This document shows, one piece after another, positions 10,916 to 22,215 of a stretch of 64,000 bases of DNA. The notes below the pieces were generated by a model that saw only the letters and a list, made by a program, of their open reading frames with translations, ran no database searches and was not told the origin of the DNA. Numbering within the stretch: the first letter of the stretch is position 1; every line of letters begins with the position of its first letter. The position numbers and the translations under genes are program-made. The stretch comes from Tenebrio molitor (Eukaryota > Arthropoda > Insecta > Coleoptera > Tenebrionidae), in assembly GCF_963966145.1 (NCBI RefSeq), contig NC_091049.1, positions 14,322,001 to 14,386,000 on the forward strand, read 5' to 3'.

Positions 10916-11045
10916 GTTTAACTTTGCGCTTTGTTCTCTTTTATTTGATCATTGTTTAATGTTGTGCTTTGTTCTCTTTTATTTTATCATTGCTTAATGT
11001 TGCGTTGTGTTTTGTTGAATTTATCATTGTCTAATGTTACGCTTT
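10916..11045 (+). repeat. ~37-bp T-rich tandem repeat
   Basis: Three to four imperfect units built on TTTGTTCTCTTTTATTTGAT and TCATTGTTTAATGTTG. Located just outside the left limit of the large inverted duplication. Non-coding. Confidence 0.55.
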
Positions 11046-11155
11046 GTTCTATTGCATTAAACTCGGGTCTTTCCCATGTACAGGATAAGTATGACCATGG
11101 CCGCAAACCGAGCACACTGGTCCTAAATCTTACTTCTGGTTTGGTTTGTGATTAG

Positions 11156-12688
11156 ACACTTATAGTCCGAGAGCTGATGACGAATTTGGAGAAGGTATTT
11201 TAGGCAATCAGAAATTAAAAAAATTGTACTATTTGAATGTTAGTGAATCTGGAATCGACAGTCGCTAAGGGCGTTTGCGGTTATTTTACTACTGCGTAGC
11301 ATATGAAATTTGCAAAAAATTTATCCCAAAAAACATACTTTAGGCAACTTGGCAAGTTATACTGATTTTTTAGTTTAGCATTTATAGATTACAGAAATAA
11401 AAATGCCAGATTAATTGGGCGGTTTTAAAGTACAACCCGACTGCCCCAAAGTCATTTTTTTAGTATACGCAAAAAATATACTTTAGGCAGTCTGAAATTT
11501 TTACGGCAGATTTATTAATTTATATTAAAAATATGTGCAAAAGAGCCAGACTAATACGAGGGTTTTAAATAATAACCCGACGCGAATAAACATTTTAAAT
11601 AAGTGCGACAAAAAAGTCTTATGCGTATACATAGGTACGAGAGAGATAGTTTATCGATGTCTGCCAGCAGTAGCTAAGGAAGCCCTCGGCTCCGATAAAA
11701 CTGTAACTATTAATATCTGAGAAAAATCATCGAAGAGGTCAACTTTGTTTGTAAAAAGTACATATTGTTCAGTACTTTACTTATGTTGACAGGTTTTCAT
11801 CTCCTAATAATGACGTCATGAATATATTTTTTTCAATGTCCCACTTTTTTCTCCTTTTTCTAATAGATCTTCTCACTACCTAAACACCTAAACTACAGTT
11901 CTATCGAATTTATTCCTAACTTTACGAACTAAACTAATTTTAATATAAAAGCCGTAAATTTATTAATGAAAATTCGAAAAATATTATTTCTAAACATAGC
12001 AATTTGTTTCTGTTAATCTGAAATTATTGATTTTTTTTTCATACGTAACTTTAATTCAGACAATATCTAAGCAGACATATGTATGTATAAGCTCTATAGT
12101 AAAGAACGGCGTTGCTGAAGAAAAGATTTGTTTAACAATCTATTTTAAAAAACGACCCGGGGCCTTCCTTAGCTACTGCTGGCAGACATCGATAAACTAC
12201 CTCTCTCGTACCTATGTATACGCATAAGACTTTTTTGTCGCACTTATTTATTCGCGTTTATTCGCGTCGGGTTATTATTTAAAACCCTCGTATTAGTACG
12301 GCTCTTTTCCACATATCTTTAATATCAATTAATAAATTTGCCATAAAAATTTCAGACTGCCTAAAGTATATTTTTTGCGTATACTAAAAAAATGACTTTG
12401 GGGCAGTCGAGTTGTACTTTAAAACCGTCCAAATAATCTGGCATTTTATTTCTGTAATCAATAAATGCTAAACTAAAAAATCAGTATCATTTCAAGTTCC
12501 CTAAAGTATGTTTTTTGGGATAAATTTTTTGCAAGTTTCATATGCTGCGCAGTAGTAAAATAACCGCAAACACCCTTAGCGACTCTCGAATCCAGATTCA
12601 CTAACATTCAAATAGTATAATTTTTTTAATTTCTGATTGCCTAAAATACGTTCTCCAAATTCGTCATCAACTCTCCGACTATAAGTGT
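11156..12688. mobile_element. Long-TIR element (~550-bp inverted arms)
   Basis: Begins ACACTTATAGTCCGAGAG and ends with the inverse CTCTCCGACTATAAGTGT. The arms 11156-11715 and about 12146-12688 are inverted copies around a unique core of about 430 bp. The family occurs again, split, at 29813-30105, 35440-35760 and 36340-36440. No transposase frame found. The right arm of the duplication lacks this element and carries a different MITE at almost the same spot. The superfamily is unknown. Confidence 0.65.
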
Positions 12689-13162
12689 AACTACGTCATG
12701 AATACCTGTCAGTTGCGCGGCGCCTTCATTAGTTGCAAATAATCGACAATGTGATGCATTTTAATTTTTTTTATTTTCAGATATCTGTTTTCTGTATTAG
12801 TTTTAACCTATTTAGATAAAAAAAAGTTTTCCGAATTTTGATTAATTTCACTTAATCGCCTCCTGACGCGAAACGCAATTGATAATAAACAGAATAATGG
12901 GGAAGGCTCCATATGCGTCTCTCTTCATAGCCAAGCGTCAAATTTTTTCGTTAATTAGAAACCGCGTAATCGCAAAAATGGTCACCCGATATGTGGGGAA
13001 CATTATTGACGCCCGTACAACATGAAAACAGTTCACTGTTCCTTCGCGTTTTTGTCAATTTCATTTGATTTGAAAGAGAAATTTGACAATCATTATTATT
13101 AAATTTTTAAGTAATTCCTTTCTTTGAGAGAGCTGTTTTTGTACTAGAATATCTAGTATTAA

Positions 13163-13615
13163 TGTATCAAGAAAAGAAAGAACAAGTGACATAACATTCT
13201 TATATTTTAACCATTTTTTTTTCATTTTTTCTCACTGTAGACACTCATGTTTTACATAATTTTAAGTTGTTTCTCAAACACCAAATATTATTTTCGTGCA
13301 AACGTGTTAGATTGTCTACTCTTATAATTAAAATGTCCTCATGATCACTGCAAGTTTAATTTGTTTTTCACTTATTTTTATCACTATTAGTGTATCAAGA
13401 AAAGAAAGAACAAGTGACATAACATTCTTATATTTTAACAATTTTTTCAGTTTCTGTCACTGTAGACACTCATGTTTTGCATTATTTTAAGTTGTTTCTT
13501 AAACACCAAATATTATTTTCGTGCCAACGTGTTAGATTCTCTACTATTATAATTAAAATGTCCCCATGGTCACTGCAAGTTTAATTTGTTTTTCACTTGT
13601 TTTTATCACTATTTT
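13163..13615 (+). repeat. 228-bp tandem duplication
   Basis: Two adjacent copies starting TGTATCAAGAAAAGAAAG at 13163 and 13391. The inverted partner arm has a single copy (about 25600-25820), so the duplication arose in this arm after the arms separated. Non-coding, about 400 bp upstream of the protease promoter. Confidence 0.8.
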
Positions 13616-13986
13616 CCATATCCTTTTACGTTTATTTACCTTGAAGTTATTTTATTTATTTATTTTGATATACATACAGGGACATCGTTCAAACGATCAA
13701 TAAAAGTACAGTGAAACCTAACAATTAAAAAAACGATTTTCCTTTAGTCAATCAATAATAAATAATTTTTAAAAGGCCACCACTTCATTGAAACCATTAA
13801 TTTGAAGATTTCCAGCAAATAGCATTTCTATTTTGCTAAAAATCATTCAAGGTAAATATTTTTTAAAAGATATGTGACTTCTTTGAAAAACTAATGAACA
13901 CCTTTAAAACCACCGGGTATATTTTATTTAGTATAGTATAGTTTATTTTAATTTGAAATGCAAAATTATTGCTTATTCATTCGCAT

Positions 13987-14020
13987 TATAAAAGGAGCCA
14001 CATACTGGACTTTTTCAAAC
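13987..14020 (+). promoter_or_regulatory. TATA box and initiator of protease gene 1
   Basis: TATAAAAG at 13987-13994, with an arthropod-initiator-like TTCAAACTGG about 28 bases downstream (near 14014-14023) and the start codon at 14043, giving a very short 5' leader. The same arrangement is kept in the inverted copy. Confidence 0.6.
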
Positions 14021-14042
14021 TGGTCTTGGCAGTGAAGTAATA

Positions 14043-15932
14043 ATGAGGGCAACAGTGCTGTTTCTAACTGTAATATTTCTTGGTAAGTATCATACGTCTT
14101 TTTGACACTTTTTCGCATTTCACATCAAAATGAAGTAGAGAAGTGGTACTTTACGGCACGGCAACCATTACCGCCCAGCAGCCAATATAGCTTTTCTTTT
14201 CATATCTTCCCTTCGACTGTTCTAGGAGTAAACTTAAGGAGCTGCGTTTAAAATATCTTCTTCAAAAGAAATTGTGCTTTTTGCTTTAACTTCTTGGGCT
14301 TCCATCTTCTCCAAATCTTATATTCAGATTTTCTCGTAGATTTATTAAATATTTCACATTACTGTGGTTTTACTGCGCTCGTATTCCAACCAGCCGTACT
14401 CATTCACACATCACATTTCTAAACTTGCTGCGAAATATATTATTGCGACAAGCAATTAAATAACTAAATGATGTCTTTAGCTGCGTCACTTCTAAACTAC
14501 TTTATCCAGCGCGAGTCATAAGTTAAAGTTGTCAGAAAGCTCGTAGGAAAATTCTTGTTAAGCGTAACGAAATTTATTATATTTTTATACAAGGCTTCAT
14601 ATTTTTATTGCTGATTAAAAATTAACATGAGAAATTTAGAAATCAAGGAAGAAGTAAAAATTGTCGACAATTTTCTACGTACCGTAGTCACTATCCAGTA
14701 TGAATCGCTGATTGCAGAAAGGATACACGTCATGTTTTCTAGCATTTTGTGATTATTACTTGAAAAATCACTAAGTCTTAAGCGAGTAAAGCAAATATTT
14801 TGAAGTACTGCTGAAAAGAATAGTGTTTCAATATGTATTTGATTTTTGATTGAAATTCCATCAATTATCATACGCAAGTCTCAAAAAAAGTAATTTTTTT
14901 GCGTCTCTCAAAATTTCTGTTCACTGATTTGTACCCTATCTGCAATCAGCGATTCAGTTAGTTATTCGAAAATGGTGTGTGAATAAATATATCAAATTGT
15001 TATTTAAAAGCAAAGTAATAGATTTTATTTGTTTATATAGCCACTTGTAATGGTCAAGACAATACAAGGATTGTTGGAGGTGAAGAATTAGAGGATCTTA
15101 GCGATTACATGTTTGTGGTGTCTTTTCTGTCTTCAGAAAATGGGAATTATAGTTTATGTGGGGGAACACTGATTGATCCACGACATGTAATAACGGCAGG
15201 TCATTGCACCCCAGGGTTAGTATAAAACTTTTATTTTGCAATTTTATAAAATCCGAAACTGGGCCGTACGTCGTCATCTTGGTCATCGACGATGGCAAAG
15301 GTAACGAAATTTTAAAAAGAACACATAATGGCAATATGGCACGTAGAACGTATGTCAAATCATAAATACCTCGAATTTTTTCGTGTTATACAAAATTTTA
15401 TATTTTTAGAGTCTCATACATAGTTGTTGGTAGCAATAACGTGATATATGGTGGAAGTCGGTATAACGTAGAAAAATCAGTACCACATCCTGATTTCTCC
15501 GGATCTCCTTCGTATCGCAACGATATAGCTGTTTTGACTTTAACGGAAGATGTGACAGAGGTGACGGAGTTTCCCAAAAGGCCGACAAGTGAATTGAACG
15601 ACTTCGATATTACTTGTACAGTACTTGGAAAAGGACTAACTAGTTATCCTAACGGTACAGTCTCACCAAAACTGAAAAAAACGAATGTCAAACCGATATC
15701 AAAAATACAGTGTGATTACGATTGGAGAGGACTTGTTCCAAGAAAAACTATTTGTGCTACAACCGATGGTACTGGAACTTGTCCGGGAGACTCTGGAGGT
15801 CCATTATTCTGTAACGACGAATTGACTGGTGTTGTGTCGTTTGGTTATCCATGTGGAAAAGGAGTACCAGATGTATACACAGACGTCTACGATTTCAACG
15901 AATGGATCGATTCCGAAATCGGCGAAAATTGA
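14043..15932 (+). CDS. Secreted chymotrypsin-fold serine protease 1 (three exons)
   Basis: An S1-family endopeptidase, probably a digestive or extracellular zymogen. Coding exons are 14043-14082, 15041-15215 and 15410-15932 (join length 738 nt, 245 aa). All introns are GT-AG and the frame is continuous. Residues 1-18 form a hydrophobic signal peptide, and activation is expected after Arg23 in the block NTRIVGG. The catalytic triad is His68 (TAGHC), Asp110 (NDIAVL) and Ser200 (GDSGGP), all intact. The residue at chymotrypsin position 189 is Gly, not Asp, so strict trypsin specificity is unlikely; a chymotrypsin/elastase/brachyurin-like preference is possible. It has a TATA promoter just upstream and a near-identical inverted paralog at 22216-24800. 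An AATAAA lies at 16245. No inactivating change seen. Confidence 0.9.
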
Positions 15933-16272
15933 ACTTTAACACTGTTTTGGTCTTGCTTGTTGAACCTAGTTGATATAAAATGTATTGTACTTGCTGATAA
16001 TTACTTTTGTTGGTGTATTTCTTGAAAGGTGGTGACGGTAAACTTGGAATCAATATATTTTTTTGTATCATTTAACTCCCGCAGTTTCAAACATTAATTA
16101 TGCTCAGAATTACTGAAAATATTGGAAAGTTGTAATAATTTTGCCAACATAAAATTTCAAATGATAAATTACTGCTAATTGGTTAAAAAACTTGAAAACT
16201 GATTTTCGTTTAGGCTGATTTTCTTTTTAGCAAATACATTTTACAATAAAATATATACCTGAAACAATTATA

Positions 16273-16787
16273 CTGGGTGCCCCAAAATTCGCGGAACAAC
16301 TAAGTGGGGCAATGTCAACTCATGTTAGAAAATTATGAGAAAAATAAATAAATTCTATACCTCTAAGATTTGAAGATGTTGGGGCTCAAAAGGCGCAGCT
16401 TTGATCTCATGTATTTTAAATATTAAAAAGATTTTGACTATTTGCTTTTTACTAGTCAGTGCTATATTAATTCTGAATGATTGTAATCAGGTTTTCCAGC
16501 ATTTCCAAGAAGTGATTTTATGTCGATTTTACCTCAAATAACATATGGCAACATGGCTTTGATTTTTCTTTCTTGTTTCCATGGATACAACAAAAATGGA
16601 ATACATATATATTTGCAGACTGTTGGGATACATAGAGTGTTTTTAAATGTTGCCACATTTGGTGTAACAAATAAGTCCATATCTTCTACAAAAAAAAGAT
16701 TGCATTTTTTAAACATTTTTACCTGATATTTTAATGACTACTTAACAACGTACTCCTAAGCTGTTCCGCAAATTTTGCGGCACCCAG
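16273..16787. mobile_element. TA-flanked MITE, 515 bp
   Basis: Inverted ends CTGGGTGCCCCAAAATTCGC and its inverse near GCGGCACCCAG, flanked by TA on both sides (mariner-type target). Small internal frames are not genes. The right arm of the inverted duplication contains only the first ~140 bp of this element (21737-21875), so the duplication endpoint lies inside it. Confidence 0.75.
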
Positions 16788-16799
16788 TATAATGAATAG

Positions 16800-18760
16800 T
16801 GAATCTGGATATTTACGACTTACATCAAATTGGCATCCGGAGCATAAAGAAGGTTTTCTAAAAGAAATGTGTATTACCTACTCTTGACTGCAAGGCACTT
16901 CTAAATTACGTCATATATAAGAATGTATAAGAGATTCCATCGTGGGTCTTGTAAGGCCCCAGTTTGAATTCAAATTGCCGCCGCCGAAACAGATGCAAGA
17001 GGAACTATTCGAGTCTTTGATTGTGTACTGTTGGTACGTTGTATAGCGTACGGTTGGTACACGAAAGACGCGAGGACTCGATTCTCAGCCCTCGAAGTGA
17101 ACGGTGGTGTTTGGCTATTTTCGCTGTTACGAATCTGGAGGCATTCATTTGCTTGTGTATTGTAACAAGGTAATCAGAGCCGTGCTGCTACAAGTACGAA
17201 CCTCGTGTGTCGCCGACGTTTTGCGCGTGGAAATTCAGGTAGTATGATCTTACCGACAACAAGTAGTGTCTGGCAGGTATGTTATTTCGTTTTGTTATTC
17301 CGATAAGCTCGGGAGAAGTAGGAATTGAGAGTGGGTAAATTCTTGAGGGAACGTCGCAGTAATTTTGTCTGGTAGTTAAAAATCCTTTGGGCAAGTCCAT
17401 TTTCCGGGTAGGGCTAGGAAGATAGGAACGGTTAACAGACCATATTGCGTCAGCGATTTACCTAGGGGAAATGGGCGTCCATTTCGGGAACGGCCACCTA
17501 TTTGCCACAAGGAAAACCGAGGCACGTGTTTGGTCGAAGTTAGGGATGTAGTTGCGAGGGCAGTTTATCCACGTTGCAATGAAAAATGGGAGCCTGCTAA
17601 AAGAGCCGGATGTGGGGGGCCTTTGTGGTCGCAGGGCCCTTCCATGACATATGATTTTGGCCGCAGAGTTTCTCGAACGCCCTTGGTGGAAGGCCTCTGT
17701 CTCTTCATTTGTAACCCTCGCAGTGGGGATTCGTAGGACACAAGTCTTGGGCACTGCAGTCAAATCGAACGAGTTAGGTATCGCAGGAACTTGGACGACC
17801 CGACGTTACTAGGGTAGAAATTAGGAGACTGGGGGGCGAGAACTAGTTTAACTCCGCGATCGGGAAACAGGTGTTTGTACGAAAAGCTGAGAGTCCGAGG
17901 AGCGTAATACCACAGTTAGGGAATTAACTTGTCTATCCTTGTAATCTTGAGCCTTCCTGCGCAATCTAATGTAACCTGTTGTGTAACTGTACCGATTGAA
18001 AAGATTATGGTGCGCCATCGTTTGTGGATGATTTTTGGGGGTTTTACTCATCCCATTTATAGTGTCTAGACGTAATAGCATTTATCATTTGTTTCACGGT
18101 GCCGATGCCGCTTTGTTCTTGTATTGCGAGTTTAGGTGCTGAGCAGCTGTTGTTATTTTATTTGTTGTATAGTTTCGTTCCGACAAAACAAACAAGAAGA
18201 AAGGGAACTATTTCTTTCTACCCTCCTCAAAAGGTCGGTAGACAAATTTATTGTGTTGTGATGTATTTCTTGTTGTGTCATGTAAAGTCGCACCACTGAA
18301 TTGGTAAATTTGTCAGGTGAGCGGGTTTTATATCAAATAACACTGTAGATGCAAACGAGAATGTATTTATTCATGTATTCGTAAAGTAAATACAGGCGTC
18401 CTCCCACCTACTCATGCGTTTTATTTCGAAGTTTGTCCACCCTGCAGGCCCGCCATTTGCATCCCGAGTTAGTCTTCCGCCATTTTGTCAAAAACACACA
18501 ACGTAGGGGTCTTTACCTCTTCGAGGACGATTACGACATGGCCACTTTGTTCAATTTCGCGGGTTTTGTTTAAATTTTTGAATGTCTGAATTTTAGCGGA
18601 AGACTGGCGATACTTGGGTTATTACTGTCTTGTACTACAAAACGAAGTTTGATTTTGATATGTGAAGTACTTTTCAATAACTGAATTAACTTGATTGTTA
18701 AAGAATTATCCTTACAAAGAAAGGGTACTGTTACATTTTGAAAACGCAAGTATTCCTCGA
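16800..18760. other. Spacer between inverted arms, no gene recognised
   Basis: Mixed-composition DNA, GC-richer at 16960-17900, with no supported coding region; short frames at 17458-17763 and 17848-18081 show no recognisable domain. About 100 bp near 18495-18580 (ACACAACGTAGGG, TTTCGCGGGTTTTG) matches 33355-33455 inverted, which ties this spacer to the unassigned insert at 33.3-35.4 kb. Possibly a decayed LTR-type element. Confidence 0.4.
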
Positions 18761-19470
18761 TCATCCGATCACTGTGCGCGCGACTCGCGGCGAGTCCGTT
18801 TTCCGCCGAAAATTATACAAATCCGAATTGAGAGGGGGGAAACTATAAAAGAGGGGAAAGATCTTTGGTCTTTTGTTTTGGTTGGTGGTCAGATAGGTGC
18901 TGGAGTGTGAAGGGGGCTGAAACGGCGAGAAAAGGATTTGGTGACGTCGAGGGTCCGAAGAGGGTGAGGCAGGAAGAAGAGTCCAGGGCCAGACCCCGAG
19001 GAGCGGATATACGTATCCCCGACGGAGTGCGGAGTCAGATTCCACGCCCGGATTTCCATCGTGGGCCCGAGGAACGTCCAGGTCTCCAGAGACATCGACC
19101 GCCCCGTGATGATCAAGGCCAGGGTGATAGAGTAAATTTTTAGTTTTCGGGAAGCGAGCGCGTCGTTTCAGGCAGAACGTTTTTTTTTTTTGTTCGAGTT
19201 TGGGTTATCGGTCTGTTGGTGACCTCGCCTGCAAACGGCCGGTCAGACCGATAACAGTTTTTTTAATCGTTCTTTTAGTATTATTTATCTTTTGTCTCCT
19301 AGTCTGCCGCGCGACTTCTTTTTCTATTTGAATTTTTCTTTTCTTTTGGGGAAACGAGGTGAGGCCCGTGGGGACGGTTCCACCGATCGTGGGCCGCGTA
19401 AAAGATTAGCGTCGTGGTCGATATCGGACTTCGCTTTCGGTTGCCCCTTTTTTTGATTGTTTTCAAGAGT
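18760..19470 (+). mobile_element. Possible LTR-type relic with stem-loop
   Basis: A GC-rich segment with a TATA-like ACTATAAAAGAG (18840-18851) and, after a T-run, a strong stem-loop at 19206-19257 (TTATCGGTCTG ... CAGACCGATAA). A similar stem-loop (CGGTCTTATC ... GATAAGACCG) sits in the solo LTR at 39535-40489, also beside a T-run. No paired LTR ends or coding frame found, so the assignment is tentative. Confidence 0.3.
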
Positions 19471-19559
19471 AAAAATGCTTTAAAACCCAAATAGAGTTTT
19501 AGAAACTTTATAGAAAAGTAAATCAATTGAAAAAACCTAGTTGGTTGTTTTGTTGCTAA

Positions 19560-20263
19560 AGGCGGCCTTACACCAAGGCAACAATTGGCAACATGTAGCA
19601 TGCTACAGTTTGTGGTAATGTTGCCGATCCTACAAACCAGCTGGCTGCGACTACGTAGCATGCGACAGATTATTTATATCTACGCAACCACTTGCCTTCA
19701 GTATTAGTGTAATATTTACATGTCGAATACAATAATTGCAGCTGCGGCATATTTCGTTTTGACCCAACAAGTAACAAAGCAAAAAAGCTGAAGGAGGTGG
19801 AAAAGACAATTGTTTTCACAACAAAACCTATCTCAAGAAAGTTTTTGGTCTAAGTTAAATGCGGATGGCGGAACCATTTAAAAAAAATTTACATGAATAA
19901 GTTTAACTGACTTCCATTATTTGTTAAATAAACATGATGAAATTATGTCTTAAAGTTTTAAAAATATCAAACTTTTACCCGTTATTCTTGAAATCTCTTA
20001 ACTTGTGATTCCAAAGTATTTCGTTATTCATGTATTCCTCAATAAACGTTACAGTTTTTTTATTTGACTATTCCATCATTAATCACTAAATATTCAAAGC
20101 AAAAATTAAAAGTCGCACGAATAATGTTGCTTACTTTTCCATTTGTTGCGGATCGACGTGCTACAGGCCCTAACAGCCAATTTTTTAGGCAGGGTTGCAC
20201 GCTACAGTGCGACCACGTCGCATGCTACATGTTGCCAATTGTTGTCTTGGTGTAAGGCCGCCT
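19560..20263. mobile_element. MITE, 704 bp, TAA target duplication
   Basis: Long inverted ends: AGGCGGCCTTACACCAAGGC at the left and its near-exact inverse at the right, including CATGCTACATGTTGCCAATT and TTGGTGTAAGGCCGCCT. Flanked by TAA on both sides, consistent with PIF/Harbinger TWA targets. No transposase. Confidence 0.75.
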
Positions 20264-20269
20264 TAATTA

Positions 20270-21735
20270 AAATGGAACAAAAAGTAGATGCATAGTCTCT
20301 TACAATTCCCTTATGTAATATCTAAATTAAACAGATGATTATTTTTCGAATTATACTAATGGAACATTGAACCAGATGTTAAAGGTTTGAGTGTATGAAG
20401 CGATAATTATTTTGATTCTATGAGATTTTGCACTTGATCATCTGTTCTGCCATTATTGATACGTGTAAGTGAAGCAGTAACGTTTTGGAATAGTGATAAA
20501 GCATTCGATCAGTTAAGTTAAGCAATATTTAAAGCGGTCTGTGTTTGGGTGTTTGGACTGCCGGAGGAAACTGTGTCATGTTGTAATAGTTTATAGCCTC
20601 CTGACTTGATTTTAGTATTGTTTGTAATCCGTATTTAGTAATTACGTATGAATGCACACATTGATGTGTAAAAAATAGATAAATAGCTATTTACAATCGA
20701 GTGTGGGAAGTTACATTTTGCAGCGCGAAGTTTCATTTGAAACACGATGTGCAGCGAAGTGTTTCATAAACTGAGCGTTGCAAAATGTTTCACACACAAG
20801 GTATGTATAATGTTTTTTGGCCGACGTTTTTTAATTTAAAATGTTAAAAACAATTACAATTTTTCACACACTTACCACATATCAAGAAGAGCCAAAATGA
20901 CATCTTCCCTTACCTCCGTGATGCTTTTTATTGTTCCGGCCTTGAAACGAAACATACACCTTTTCGTACTATTGAGGACAAATTACTTTGGTCGTCAAAG
21001 TCATTTGAGTGACATAAAGTTGTAAATCAAACATTAGGATGGTTAACCTTATCTTTTACTGTCAACCATTGTCACTGACTGTCACTGTCAGACTCGTCAT
21101 TGCAAAATATTAAATATCGAAAAATGGGGCACTGAATGAGAAATTCCAAGGAGGAAAACTTGAAAAGGTTTTCACAAGGCAATTTGGTTCATGGACATCC
21201 CTCAGAAGCGAGGGAGACAATTCTAAATTTTTGAACGGTGGAAGGTGGCATATTTTTGACAAGAGAAAAGTCAATAATTCGAAATTGTCATCGATGTTGA
21301 CTTGACGTTAATGCTTGGTTTACATAATTTTTTTTTTGAAGTGACGGAAAAATGATGACCAAAGAATTTTGTCCCCAATAGTATGCACTTTTAGACTTCA
21401 TTCTTAACAAATTCCCATTTTTTATTATTTCTTCTGGAACGTTTTGGCACATTTCAACGATGAAGATTGTTTTTTTTTTCCAAATTTGTTGATATTATTA
21501 CGATAGTACCCACGGCAACGTTGGCATTTTGAGTATTGTGATGTGCCTCGAATAATTTCAGAATTTATTAAAATTTCTGATAAGATGTTAGTGTTAGAAA
21601 AAATCTTGAAGACAACGCGTGTTTTATAGTTTAAAAATCTCGGGCCTATTAAATCCTCGCTCCCTGATTTAAACTACGACCTCGATTTTTAAATCGTCTA
21701 TAAAATCCTTGTTGTCTTAATAGCTATAAAATAAA
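20270..21735. other. AT-rich spacer with palindromes, no gene
   Basis: No coding region supported. Contains an imperfect palindrome at about 20695-20815 (GTGTGGGAAGTTACATTTTG opposite CAAAATGTTTCACACAC), a stretch at 20820-21060 related to the ACTTTGGTCGTCA MITE family of 60.2 kb, and a hairpin at about 21611-21720 (AAGACAACGCGTGTTTTATAG opposite CTATAAAATCCTTGTTGTCTT). Confidence 0.45.
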
Positions 21736-22215
21736 CGAGATCAAAGCTGCGCCTTTTGAGCCCCAACATCTTCAAATCTTAGAGGTATAGAATTTATTTA
21801 TTATTTTTCTCATAATTTTCTAACATGAGTTGACATTGCCCCACTGAGTTGTTCCACGAATTTTGAGGCACCCAGTATAATTGTTTCGGGTTAAAATTTT
21901 ATTGTAAAATTTATTTGCTAAAAAGAAAATCAGCCTAAACGAAAATCAGTTTTCAAGTTTTTTAAACAATTAGCAGCAATTTATCATTTGAAATTTAATG
22001 TTGGCAAAATTATTACAACGTTCCAATATTTTCAGTAATTCTGAGCATAATCAATGTTTAGAACTGTGGGAGTTAAATGACACAAAAAGATATATTGATT
22101 CCAAGTTTACCGTCACCACTTTTCAAGAAATACACCAACAAAAGTAATTATCAGCAAGTACAATACATTTTATACCAACTAGGTTTAATAAGTAAAACCA
22201 AAACAGTGCTAAAGT

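Larger units (their letters stand above)
11070..16412 (+). repeat. Left arm of large inverted duplication
   Basis: Matches 21737-29425 in inverted orientation, apart from insertions private to each arm. Shared blocks include an outer 90-bp piece (11070-11155 with 29343-29425), a repeat-rich flank (12690-13620), and the full protease gene with promoter and 3' flank up to inside a MITE at 16412. Arm-specific differences: the 1.53-kb element at 11156-12688, a 228-bp tandem duplication at 13163-13615, and an extra segment at about 13715-13909. Confidence 0.85.

Noticed and set aside
10916..11045. CRISPR-like array
   Set aside because: Units are imperfect, contiguous and T-rich without unique spacers, in a eukaryotic genome; a simple tandem repeat.
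17458..17763. 101-aa frame in the GC-richer spacer
   Set aside because: Overlaps an opposite-strand frame of similar length, with no domain or start context.
18840..19140. Host gene start suggested by a TATA-like element and a 92-aa frame
   Set aside because: The frame is Arg/Gly-rich by composition, overlaps open frames on the opposite strand, and lacks splice or domain support; an LTR-type relic is more likely.
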